NCBI GenBank assembly: GCA_947478985.1
Contig: CANJYC010000006.1
Span: 1 to 23,552, forward strand
Source: Acidobacteriota bacterium
GTDB taxonomy: Bacteria > Acidobacteriota > Vicinamibacteria > Vicinamibacterales > UBA2999
Length of the DNA stretch: 23,552 nt
Direction: 5' to 3'
The notes beneath the pieces were generated by a model that saw nothing but the letters and a program-made list of their open reading frames with translations, was not told where the DNA came from and made no database searches. Position numbers and translations under genes: made by a program. Position 1 is the first letter of the stretch. The number at the start of each line of letters is the position of its first letter. Below are positions 1 through 7,422 of this stretch, one piece after another.

Positions 1-768
1 GCCAAGATGCAGGAGAACACCGACCGCAACCTGGGCCGGAGTTCGGAGGACATCCTGAACGAGTGCATGGTGATCTCCGCCGTGGAGTCGACCGCCCTCG
101 CCCTCGAGACCGGCCTGCGCAAGGACCAGATCATCATCTCGTGCAAGGTCTCGCGCCCGCGCGACCTCATCGCCATCTATCGCGACCTGGCACGCAAGAC
201 GGAGCAGCCGCTCCACCTGGGGCTGACCGAGGCCGGCATGGGAACCAAGGGGCTGGTCTGGTCGGCCTCCGCAATGGGCGTGCTGCTGGCCGAGGGCATC
301 GGCGACACCATCCGCGTCTCGCTCACACCGAAGCCGAACGGTGATCGCCGCGAAGAGGTCTATGCCGCGTGCGAGCTGCTGCAGGCCCTCGGCATTCGCA
401 CATTTGCGCCGAGCGTCACAGCCTGCCCAGGCTGCGGCCGCACGACCAGCTCCACGTTCCAGGAACTCGCCGAGCGGACGCAGGACTACCTCCGTGAGCA
501 GATGCCGGTGTGGAAGAAGCAGTACGAGGGCGTGGAAACGCTTACGCTCGCCGTGATGGGCTGCGTTGTCAACGGCCCCGGCGAGTCAAAGGCTGCCAAC
601 ATCGGCATCAGCCTGCCGGGCACCGGGGAAGAGCCCCACTGCCCCGTCTACATCGATGGCGCGCACGTCACGACGCTGCGTGGGAACTACGACGAGCTCG
701 CGGCCGGATTCCGTCGCCTGCTCGACGACTACGTGGAGTCGAAGTACCCGGCTCGACGCGCCCCATAG
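1..768 (+). CDS. ispG: 4-hydroxy-3-methylbut-2-enyl diphosphate synthase IspG (GcpE), C-terminal part
   Basis: This is the penultimate enzyme of the MEP (non-mevalonate) isoprenoid pathway. It converts methylerythritol cyclodiphosphate to HMBPP using a [4Fe-4S] cluster. The reading frame is open to the left edge of the window, so the N-terminal part is missing. About 255 C-terminal residues are visible. The cluster-binding Cys-x2-Cys is seen in TACPGCGRTTSS, and the third cysteine in MGCVVNGPGES, followed by the family-typical NGPGE. The text LTEAGMGTKGLVWSASAMG is also characteristic of IspG. The visible part looks intact and ends at TAG 766-768. The next gene begins 25 bp downstream on the same strand but is not functionally linked in any way I can see. 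The family assignment is secure; the only gap is the unseen N-terminus. Confidence 0.96.
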   Translation, partial: AKMQENTDRNLGRSSEDILNECMVISAVESTALALETGLRKDQIIISCKVSRPRDLIAIYRDLARKTEQPLHLGLTEAGMGTKGLVWSASAMGVLLAEGIGDTIRVSLTPKPNGDRREEVYAACELLQALGIRTFAPSVTACPGCGRTTSSTFQELAERTQDYLREQMPVWKKQYEGVETLTLAVMGCVVNGPGESKAANIGISLPGTGEEPHCPVYIDGAHVTTLRGNYDELAAGFRRLLDDYVESKYPARRAP

Positions 769-793
769 CATCGCCCTCGCACCAGCCCACACC

Positions 794-2821
794 ATGAAAC
801 CCATCGTCCACACGTCGGCGCACACCGTGGCGACCGTCTGTCCGCTCGACTGCCCCGATTCCTGCAGTCTCGACGTCACCGTTGAGAAGGGGCGCGTCAC
901 CACCATCGACGGCTCGCACCTGAACCCAACAACCGGCGGCTACATCTGCGCCAAGGTGCGGCGCTTCGGCGAACGGATGTACGGGCCGGACCGGCTGCTG
1001 CACCCCTTGATTCGCAAGGGCGGAAAAGGCCTCGCCCAGTTCGAGCGCGCGTCGTGGGACGACGCGCTCGGCCTCGTCGCCGAGAAACTGATCGCCGCGC
1101 GTGACCGCTGGGGTGGCGAGTCGATCCTTCCCTACTCGTACGGGGGATCGAACGGCCTGCTCACGCAGGACACGAGCGACGCCACGCTCTTCCGCCGGCT
1201 GGGCGCGTCGCGCCTGGCGCGCACGGTCTGTGCGGCGCCGACCGGCGCGGCGAACATGGGGATGTACGGCAAGATGCCGTCGGTCACCTACGAGGATTTC
1301 CCCGAGGCGCGTCTCATCATTGTCTGGGGGGCGAACCCCAGTGCGTCCGGGATTCATCTGCTGCCGTACATCCGCGAGGCCCAGCAACGCGGCGCAACGC
1401 TCGTGGTCGTGGACCCGCGCACGACGCCGCTCGCGAAGCAGGCGGATATCCACCTGGCCGTCACGCCCGGCACCGACCTTCCGGTGGCCCTCGCCATTCA
1501 CCGGTACCTCTTCGAGGAGGGGCACGCCGACGACACCTTCCTGGCTGCGCACACACGCGGCGCCGATCGTCTGCGTGAACGCGCACGCGCCTGGACGTTT
1601 GACCGTGCCGCAGCGGAGTCCGGCGTGCCGGCCGACGCCATCCGTGCCGTGGCCGAGATGTATGCGGCGACCTCACCCGCCCTCATCCGCTGCGGCTGGG
1701 GATCCGAACGCAATCGCAACGGCGGGAACGCGTCGCTGGCGATCATGGCGCTGCCGGCCGTGGCTGGAAAGTTCGGCGTGCGTGGCGGTGGCTACGCCAT
1801 GAGCAACTCTGCGTCGTGGGGCATCACGCGCACCTGGATCGGGGCGCCCGAAGCCTCCACACGCGTCGTGAACATGAATCAGCTGGGCCGCGCGCTGCTC
1901 GAGCCGACCGACCCACCCGTCAACGTGCTGTTCGTCTACAACAGCAATGCCGCGGTCACGTCTCCTGATCAGCGCCGTGTCCTGAAGGGTCTCGAACGTG
2001 AGGACCTCTTCACCGTGGTGTTCGATCAAGTGATGACCGACACCGCGCGCTATGCCGACGTCGTGCTGCCGGCCACCACGTTTCTTGAAGGCTACGACCT
2101 CGCGCGCGCGTATGGGCCATTGAGCCTGCAGCTCGGGCGTCCGGTGGTGGACGCCGTGGGCGACGCACGGTCGAACGCGGACGTCTTCGGCGAGCTGCTC
2201 GAGCGGACCGGCCTGCTGATGGATGGCGACCCCCGAGGGGAACTCGAGGAGATGCTCACCGTGCTGAACCAGCTGCCTGAGCAAATCGGCAACGACCTCC
2301 GCGATCACGCCTCGGCCACGCCGCCGTTCGAGGGACGCCCGGTCCAGTTTCAGACGGTGTGGCCGCTGACCGCCGACCGCAAGGCGGACCTGTTCCCCGA
2401 ACATCTCGATGCGGAAGCCCCAGCCGGGCTGTATGGCTACCAGGCCGATCCCGGGACGCCGGAATATCCGCTGGCGCTGATCTCCCCTTCGAGCGAGCGC
2501 GCCATCACCTCAACGCTTGCCGAACTCCCACGCCCGGAGGTCCGGCTGCTGATGCACGCCGACGACGCCGCGGCTCGCGGCCTGGAGGATGGCGACCCGG
2601 TCCGGATCTTCAATGCCCTGGGCGAAGTGCGCTGCAACCTCAGAGTCGGCGTGGATATCCGCCCGGGCACCGTGTCGCTGCCGAAGGGCCTCTGGCGGAA
2701 GCACACGGCAAACGGCTACACGGCCACCGCCCTCGCACCCGATACGCTGACCGACCTCGGAGGTGGCGCCTGTTTCAATGACGCCCGGGTGGAGGTGTCG
2801 CGCGCCGAGGTGCTGCACTAG
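794..2821 (+). CDS. Molybdopterin (bis-MGD) oxidoreductase catalytic subunit, substrate unknown
   Basis: A 675-residue member of the DMSO reductase/formate dehydrogenase-like molybdoenzyme superfamily. The N-terminus has a [4Fe-4S] motif (Cys16-x3-Cys20-x3-Cys24 ... Cys52, in TVCPLDCPDSC and YICAK). Cys146 in RTVCAAPTG sits where formate dehydrogenases and nitrate reductases carry the Cys/Sec ligand to molybdenum. The central part has typical VWGANP and VVDPR pterin-binding text, and the C-terminal 110 residues form the MGD-binding beta-barrel domain (ending GGGACFNDARVEV). No Tat signal is visible, so the protein is probably cytoplasmic. No small subunit, membrane anchor or cofactor chaperone is adjacent, so it is an orphan. 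The open frame continues upstream into ispG. I chose ATG 794 because homologous sequence begins just before the first cysteine, although no clear Shine-Dalgarno is present. Its substrate cannot be read from the sequence. Confidence 0.92.
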   Translation: MKPIVHTSAHTVATVCPLDCPDSCSLDVTVEKGRVTTIDGSHLNPTTGGYICAKVRRFGERMYGPDRLLHPLIRKGGKGLAQFERASWDDALGLVAEKLIAARDRWGGESILPYSYGGSNGLLTQDTSDATLFRRLGASRLARTVCAAPTGAANMGMYGKMPSVTYEDFPEARLIIVWGANPSASGIHLLPYIREAQQRGATLVVVDPRTTPLAKQADIHLAVTPGTDLPVALAIHRYLFEEGHADDTFLAAHTRGADRLRERARAWTFDRAAAESGVPADAIRAVAEMYAATSPALIRCGWGSERNRNGGNASLAIMALPAVAGKFGVRGGGYAMSNSASWGITRTWIGAPEASTRVVNMNQLGRALLEPTDPPVNVLFVYNSNAAVTSPDQRRVLKGLEREDLFTVVFDQVMTDTARYADVVLPATTFLEGYDLARAYGPLSLQLGRPVVDAVGDARSNADVFGELLERTGLLMDGDPRGELEEMLTVLNQLPEQIGNDLRDHASATPPFEGRPVQFQTVWPLTADRKADLFPEHLDAEAPAGLYGYQADPGTPEYPLALISPSSERAITSTLAELPRPEVRLLMHADDAAARGLEDGDPVRIFNALGEVRCNLRVGVDIRPGTVSLPKGLWRKHTANGYTATALAPDTLTDLGGGACFNDARVEVSRAEVLH

Positions 2822-2829
2822 CCCTGTTG

Positions 2830-2835
2830 TACTAT
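2830..2835 (+). promoter_or_regulatory. -10-like box TACTAT before yggX
   Basis: TACTAT lies exactly 6 bases before the yggX ATG (2842). Transcription would begin at or next to the start codon, giving a leaderless mRNA. No convincing -35 is visible. The box is one of several similarly placed TANNNT hexamers in this window. Confidence 0.35.
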
Positions 2836-2841
2836 CAGGAC

Positions 2842-3165
2842 ATGGCTGACTGCGCCCCGACTCCCGAATCCGCTCCGGTTGGCAACACGAGCGGCCGCAT
2901 GGTGTTCTGCGTGAAGTTCCAGAAGGAACTCCCCGGGCTCGACACCGCCCCCTGGCCTGGTGAAATCGGGCAGCGCCTGCTCGACAACGTGTCGGCACAG
3001 GCCTGGAAGCTCTGGGAGGAACGCATGAAGATGATCCTCAACGAGTACCGCCTCATGCCCTGGCAGAAGGAAGCGCAGGACGTGATCGGGAAACACATGG
3101 AAGACTTCTTCTTCGGCGAGGGCGCCGCGCTGCCGCCCGGGTTTGTCCCCCAGCAGACTAAGTAA
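2842..3165 (+). CDS. yggX: Fe(II)-trafficking / oxidative damage protection protein YggX
   Basis: A 107-residue cytoplasmic protein of the YggX family, which protects iron-sulfur clusters from oxidation and has been proposed to handle Fe(II). The diagnostic FCVKFQKELPGLD block carries the single conserved cysteine. It is followed by the PGEIGQRLLDNVS and NEYRLMPW blocks, and all three match the family closely. Bacterial homologues are about 90 residues. The extra length here is an 18-residue N-terminal extension and a short C-terminal tail. An upstream in-frame TTG (2827) exists, but ATG 2842 is preferred because a -10-like hexamer sits 6 bases before it. The 3' end overlaps the stop of the convergent ATP-grasp gene by 8 bp. 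Confidence 0.93.
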   Translation: MADCAPTPESAPVGNTSGRMVFCVKFQKELPGLDTAPWPGEIGQRLLDNVSAQAWKLWEERMKMILNEYRLMPWQKEAQDVIGKHMEDFFFGEGAALPPGFVPQQTK

Positions 3166-4417
3166 CGACCGTCACTTCCCTCTCAATCACGAACCGCAGC
3201 CGCGCGTGCGCATCGCGTAACGCGCGCTCGGCCTCGGCAGGAGCCTCCGCGCGCGCAAAGATAAAGCCGAGGTAGCTGCGCCCCTCTGGCAGCGGCACCA
3301 GGATCGCGTCCGGCTTTGCGGTGATCAGCACGTCATCGATTCCCGCCACCGCGCGCGCTGCCTCGACACCCTCCACACGGCGCAACACGCCGCGCCGGGG
3401 AATCGGGATCATCATCACAGCCGCCGCGTGCTTCTCCCGTGCGTAGCCCGAGATGTCTTCGCCGATGGCGTGACGCAGCAGCACCTCCTCGAGTGACACG
3501 GGGGCCTCGTTGCCTCGTGTGAATCGCAATGCCCGCGAGCAGAGCCCGCCAATCGGCCGTGCCGCCACTTCAAGCACATAGACGGCGCCGGCCGGCGTTA
3601 CCCGACACTCCGCGTGGACCGGCCCGTGGTGCAGCCCGAGGGCCGCTGCGGCTCGGGCCACGGTGTCGATGATCTGTCGCTGCTCATCCGCCGTCGCACG
3701 CGAGGGGGTGACGTAGATCGTTTCCTCAAAGAACGGGCCATCGAGCGGATCGGGCTTGTCGAAGATGGCGAACGCGCGGAAGGCGCCGCGGTCGAGCACG
3801 CCCTCCACCGCGAACTCCCGCCCGGGGATGAAGGCCTCCACCAGGATTGAGGTGTGGGAGGCATCCTGTTCGGTCCGCACATCCGGGGCATCGAGGATCC
3901 GCCGCAGCCGCTCGAACGCCTCGACGAAACCGGCGGCGCTATTGACCCGCATTACGCCACGGCTGCCGGAGAGGGCGAGCGGCTTGATGATGCAGGGATA
4001 GCTCAGCCTTGCTCCGATCTCGCAAGGATCGTCGTTCACCGAGCATTCGCGGAAAGGCGCCGTCGGCAGACCTGCACGACTGAAGGCCGCCCGCGCCTCG
4101 AGCTTGTTGCGGCTCGCGCTCGCAGCCTCTGGAGGATTGCCAGCGAGCCCCAGAACCGAGGTCACATATCCCGCGAGCAACGCCGGACGATCGCCCACTG
4201 CGAGGACGCCATCGAAGGGGCCGTGCGTGGCAATGACGTCGGCTGCCGCGAGCGGATCCTGAAAGCGAATCGGGATCGCCTCGTCCAACCAGGGGTTCTC
4301 GAGCCGATCGCAGCGGTCGCTGGCAAACACGAGACGCACACCAAGCCGCTCGGCGGCGGCGCCGAAGGAGCGAATCTGATAGCCCGTGGTGGCGGCAAGC
4401 AGCAGCACCCTGACCAT
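3158..4417 (-). CDS. ATP-grasp domain carboxylate-amine ligase, partner of the CCAEP radical SAM gene
   Basis: A 419-residue ATP-grasp enzyme. The N-terminal ~100 residues form a Rossmann-like preATP-grasp domain (MVRVLLLAATTGYQ). The central ATP-grasp fold includes PCIIKPLALSGSRGVMRV (ATP-binding lysine and Gly-rich loop), ILVEAFIPGREFAVEGV, and the metal/ATP-binding HAECRVTPAGAVYVLEVAARPIGG. The C-terminus (about residues 330-419) resembles the small domain of L-amino-acid/dipeptide ligases. Such enzymes form acyl-phosphates and couple a carboxylate to an amine or thiol; the substrate here is unknown. The ATG immediately follows the TAG of the upstream radical SAM gene with no intervening base, so the two are translationally coupled and very probably act in one pathway. 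No Shine-Dalgarno is needed or seen. Its stop overlaps the end of yggX on the other strand. Confidence 0.9.
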   Translation of the reverse strand: MVRVLLLAATTGYQIRSFGAAAERLGVRLVFASDRCDRLENPWLDEAIPIRFQDPLAAADVIATHGPFDGVLAVGDRPALLAGYVTSVLGLAGNPPEAASASRNKLEARAAFSRAGLPTAPFRECSVNDDPCEIGARLSYPCIIKPLALSGSRGVMRVNSAAGFVEAFERLRRILDAPDVRTEQDASHTSILVEAFIPGREFAVEGVLDRGAFRAFAIFDKPDPLDGPFFEETIYVTPSRATADEQRQIIDTVARAAAALGLHHGPVHAECRVTPAGAVYVLEVAARPIGGLCSRALRFTRGNEAPVSLEEVLLRHAIGEDISGYAREKHAAAVMMIPIPRRGVLRRVEGVEAARAVAGIDDVLITAKPDAILVPLPEGRSYLGFIFARAEAPAEAERALRDAHARLRFVIEREVTVVT

Positions 4418-5791
4418 CTACGAGTCCTGCGTCACCCCGAGCTGCTGCGGCGTCGGCTCCGCGCAGCAATACCAGGGCTCCGTTCCACCAGGCACCGGCA
4501 CGCCGTCGCGCGCCGGCACCGCGATGCGCGGTCGGCCCGCCGCCTCCCGCGCCATCGCCACAAGCGTATCGAAGAGCACGCCGCGCGGCACCGTAGCCTC
4601 GTCGCCGACCAGCGCCATGATGCGCGCCTGCAGCGCGTCCACGCGAGGATCGGCGTGCTCCCAGGGATAGATCAGCGACGCACCATCGAAGTTCCCGATG
4701 GCCGATCGGATATCGGGCAATTCGAGCAGCGCGGAGTTGGCCGTGACGAGCAGGCGGATCGCGAGCTGTACCGGCGCCACGTGTTCCACCAGCCCGAGGT
4801 CCTCCACGAACTCGAGCAGATCGACATAGCCATCGAGCGTCGTCCACGGCATGAACGGGATGAAGGTTGGAATCAGCGTCAAGCCGGCGGCGCGGCAGCG
4901 CGCCGTCGCCTCAATGACGTCCGCGCGCGTGTGTCCCTTCCGCAGCTTCGCGAGCACCTCGTCATCGACCGACTCCACCGCGCTCGTGACATACAGGCAT
5001 CCGGTGTCACGCAGCAGCGGCAGCATCTCCCCGTGAGCCAGCAGGTGCTCGACCTTGATCGTCACGTCATAGGTGAGGCCGGGGAACGTCGCCGCCATAC
5101 GTTCCACAATCCGTCTGGCGTGCGTGGGGCCGTTCAGAAAATCGGGATCACCGAACGAGATGTGCTGCGCCCCAGAGGCCACCTGGGCACGGATGTCGTC
5201 GATGACGACGTCGACCGGCACAACCCGGAACTGTCCGTTGTAGACCGGCACGATCGGGCAGTGTCGGCAGAGGTGCTTGCAGCCACGCGTGGCGTCCGTG
5301 CTGCCGGATACGCGCCGCGACCCATCCGCCATCCGGAGTGCGGCATACCGATGCAGTGGCGGTAATGCCACCCGGTCAGGGGTGATGAACGTGAGCCGCG
5401 GAATCGATGTGCCCGACATCGCGCCCACGCCGTCGGCGCGCGCGAGTGCCACGAGTTCAGCCTCCGCCTCCGGGCCCAAAACCTCATGCACCCCGTGTTC
5501 GCGCAGCCAGTCAGCATTGAGCGGCGCGTACAACCCGTACGCGCAGAGGCGCGCCGAGGGGTTGATCTGACGCGCGCGCGTGATGAGCGGTGCGGCCAGC
5601 CGCGTGGCCGTGTGCATCGGCAGATAGAACGCAATCAGACCAGCCGTCGCCAGCTGCTCGTCAGCGACCCGATCGCGCGAGGCGTCCACGCACGTCACCT
5701 CCACGCCAGCCGCGCGCAGCCAGGCCGCCGGCGAGGCGAGACCAAATGGCTGACGACCGAGGTCGTAGGTGGAGATCAGCAGCGTACGCAC
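4418..5791 (-). CDS. CUAEP/CCAEP-tail radical SAM protein (cysteine form)
   Basis: A 457-residue radical SAM enzyme. Residues ~1-135 form a B12-binding-like Rossmann domain (RTLLISTYDLGRQPFG) but lack an obvious DxHxxG cobalamin motif. The radical SAM core starts at Cys171-x3-Cys175-x2-Cys178 (CKHLCRHC), with a GAQHISFGDPDFL strand downstream. The C-terminal tail has WYCCAEP (Cys-Cys at residues 442-443), matching a family I know as 'CUAEP/CCAEP-tail radical SAM (seleno)protein', in which the second cysteine can be selenocysteine. Here both codons are TGC. The frame runs on to 5884, but that would overlap the start of the divergent transporter. GTG 5791 begins at the conserved VRTLLISTYDL and has TACAAT 6 bases upstream, so I start there. 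The gene is coupled to the ATP-grasp gene (TAG abuts ATG). The reaction is unknown. Confidence 0.9.
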   Translation of the reverse strand: MRTLLISTYDLGRQPFGLASPAAWLRAAGVEVTCVDASRDRVADEQLATAGLIAFYLPMHTATRLAAPLITRARQINPSARLCAYGLYAPLNADWLREHGVHEVLGPEAEAELVALARADGVGAMSGTSIPRLTFITPDRVALPPLHRYAALRMADGSRRVSGSTDATRGCKHLCRHCPIVPVYNGQFRVVPVDVVIDDIRAQVASGAQHISFGDPDFLNGPTHARRIVERMAATFPGLTYDVTIKVEHLLAHGEMLPLLRDTGCLYVTSAVESVDDEVLAKLRKGHTRADVIEATARCRAAGLTLIPTFIPFMPWTTLDGYVDLLEFVEDLGLVEHVAPVQLAIRLLVTANSALLELPDIRSAIGNFDGASLIYPWEHADPRVDALQARIMALVGDEATVPRGVLFDTLVAMAREAAGRPRIAVPARDGVPVPGGTEPWYCCAEPTPQQLGVTQDS

Positions 5792-5797
5792 CGGTTC

Positions 5798-5803
5798 ATT
5801 GTA
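5798..5803 (-). promoter_or_regulatory. -10-like box TACAAT before the radical SAM gene
   Basis: On the minus strand TACAAT (5 of 6 to TATAAT) ends 6 bases before GTG 5791, implying a leaderless transcript. The divergent transporter box is 11 bp away in the same 37-bp gap. No clear -35 is present. Confidence 0.4.
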
Positions 5804-5814
5804 CGGAAAAGGTT

Positions 5815-5820
5815 TATTCT
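5815..5820 (+). promoter_or_regulatory. -10-like box TATTCT before the POT transporter gene
   Basis: TATTCT is 8 bases before ATG 5829. The same hexamer at the same spacing precedes the EEP gene at 15770. It would give a transcript with little or no leader. A short AGGGA (5823-5827) also sits just before the ATG, but only one base separates them, too close for a normal ribosome-binding site. Confidence 0.35.
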
Positions 5821-5828
5821 TCAGGGAA

Positions 5829-7349
5829 ATGTCCGGCGCCAGCTTCTTCGGCCACCCGAAGGGACTCTCCACGCTCTTCTTCACGGAGATGTGGGAACGC
5901 TTCAGCTACTACGGGCTGCGCCCGCTCCTGATTCTCTTCATGACCGCCGCGATCATGGACGGCGGGTTCGGCTTCGAGCGCGCGCAGGCCTCGGCAATCG
6001 TCGGCATCTACGCCGCCTGCGTCTACCTCGCCTCGCTGCCGGGTGGCTGGGTCGCCGATCGCCTGCTGGGACTGCGGCGCGCGATCTTCTGGGGTGCCGT
6101 GCTGATCTCGTGCGGACACCTGTCGATCGGCCTCTCGTCGTTCGCGCAGAGCAAGGTCCCGTTCTTCATGGGGCTGGTGCTCATCGTGCTCGGCACGGGC
6201 CTCATGAAACCGAATATCTCCGCCATCGTCGGCGACCTGTACCCGGAAGGCGGCGCACGACGGGATGCCGGTTTCTCGATCTTCTACATGGGGATCAACA
6301 TCGGGGCGTTCGCCGGACAGATCATCACCGGCTTTCTTGGCGAGCGCATCGGCTGGCACTGGGGATTCGGCGCGGCCGGGGTCGGCATGCTGGTCGGCCT
6401 CCTCTGGTATGCGCGGCTGGCACGCACGACGCTCGGCGACATCGGGCTGGCGCCCACCCGGCATGCGGATCCGGTGATGCAGGCACGACAGGAGCGACGC
6501 GGCTGGATGGCGCTCGTCTCGGGGCTCGCGCTGCTCGTCCTGGTCGTGACACTCACGGCATTGGACATCTTCACCATCGATCCGCAACGGCTCGGCGAGC
6601 TGATGATTTATCTGCTGGTGGGGCTGGCCGTGGCGTTCTTCGCCTACATCTTCATCGCCGGCGGACTCACCGTTGAGGAGAAGAAACGCTGCGCGGTCAT
6701 CTTCGTACTCTTTGTCTTCGCCGCGGCATTCTGGGGCGCGTTCGAGCAGGCGCCGACATCGTTGAACCTGTTCGCGCGCGACTTCACCGACCGGAATCTG
6801 GCCGGATTCGAGGTCCCCTCACTCTGGTTTCAGTCAATCAACGCGGCCTTCATCGTCCTGTTCGCGCCAGTGTTCGCAGCGATGTGGGTCCGCATGGCGA
6901 AGCACGGCATCGAACTGTCGAGCCCGGCCAAGTTCGCCGTCGGCCTTCTGCTGGCCGGTCTTGGATTCCTGGTGATGGTGCCCGCAGCGAACATCGTCCT
7001 CGCGAGCGGCGGCACGGCCCGCGTGTCCGCGTGGTGGCTGACCCTCAGCTACCTGTTGCAGACCCTCGGCGAGCTGGCGCTCAGCCCGGTCGGCCTGTCA
7101 TCGATGACCAAGCTCGCGCCACGCAAGTACGTCGGGCAGATGATGGGCATCTGGTTTCTGGCCGCGTCGGTTGGCAATCTGATTGCCGGCCTTGTGGGTG
7201 GGAATGTTGATCCGGAACAGCTCGACCAGACGCCGGCGCTCTTCCTCTGGACCGCCATCGCGCTCTGCGCCGCGGCCGGCATCCTCGGGCTGCTCGTTAT
7301 TCCTATCCGCCGCATGATGGGCGGCACCGGCGAGAGCGCACGGGCCTGA
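5829..7349 (+). CDS. POT/PTR2-family proton-dependent oligopeptide transporter
   Basis: A 506-residue, roughly 14-helix inner-membrane transporter of the proton-dependent oligopeptide (POT) branch of the major facilitator superfamily. It takes up di- and tripeptides with protons. The N-terminus SFFGHPKGLSTLFFTEMWERFSYYG carries the family signature, including the ExxER motif of helix 1, needed for proton coupling. Further hallmarks are GLMKPNISAIVGDLY and FSIFYMGINIGAF (PTR2 signature) and FWGAFEQAPTSLNLF in the second half. The length is usual for bacterial members. ATG 5829 fits the family start; an upstream TTG-type start would overlap the divergent radical SAM gene. It stands alone and is followed by the palindromic repeat at 7361-7415. 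Confidence 0.95.
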   Translation: MSGASFFGHPKGLSTLFFTEMWERFSYYGLRPLLILFMTAAIMDGGFGFERAQASAIVGIYAACVYLASLPGGWVADRLLGLRRAIFWGAVLISCGHLSIGLSSFAQSKVPFFMGLVLIVLGTGLMKPNISAIVGDLYPEGGARRDAGFSIFYMGINIGAFAGQIITGFLGERIGWHWGFGAAGVGMLVGLLWYARLARTTLGDIGLAPTRHADPVMQARQERRGWMALVSGLALLVLVVTLTALDIFTIDPQRLGELMIYLLVGLAVAFFAYIFIAGGLTVEEKKRCAVIFVLFVFAAAFWGAFEQAPTSLNLFARDFTDRNLAGFEVPSLWFQSINAAFIVLFAPVFAAMWVRMAKHGIELSSPAKFAVGLLLAGLGFLVMVPAANIVLASGGTARVSAWWLTLSYLLQTLGELALSPVGLSSMTKLAPRKYVGQMMGIWFLAASVGNLIAGLVGGNVDPEQLDQTPALFLWTAIALCAAAGILGLLVIPIRRMMGGTGESARA

Positions 7350-7360
7350 CGTGCATCGGG

Positions 7361-7415
7361 AAATTACCGCTCGCGGGTGGAACTGTCCAGCGACAGGACC
7401 CGCTATGGGTAATTT
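7361..7415. repeat. Nested palindromic repeat, copy 1 (55 bp), probable bidirectional terminator
   Basis: The element folds on itself in three nested stems: AAATTACC/GGTAATTT at the ends (7361-7368 with 7408-7415), GCGGGT/ACCCGC inside, and CTGTC/GACAG around a CAGC loop at the centre. It fills most of the 73-bp gap between the convergent transporter and yvcK genes, so it may end transcription on both strands. T-rich and A-rich ends flank the stem. A second, longer copy with the same outer and inner arms lies at 13784-13892. I find no third copy in the window. Confidence 0.85.
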
Positions 7416-7422
7416 GGCTCTA

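Noticed and set aside
566..793. Upstream extension of the molybdopterin oxidoreductase into ispG
   Set aside because: The added residues are an out-of-frame reading of ispG. The family sequence begins just after ATG 794.
3854..5365. A 503-codon plus-strand open frame antisense to the radical SAM and ATP-grasp genes
   Set aside because: The translation is Arg/His/Glu-rich with no domain, while the minus strand carries two clear enzyme families over the same span.
5792..5884. Start of the radical SAM protein at 5884
   Set aside because: It would add 31 poorly typical residues and overlap the N-terminus of the divergent transporter, whose start is well supported by family sequence.
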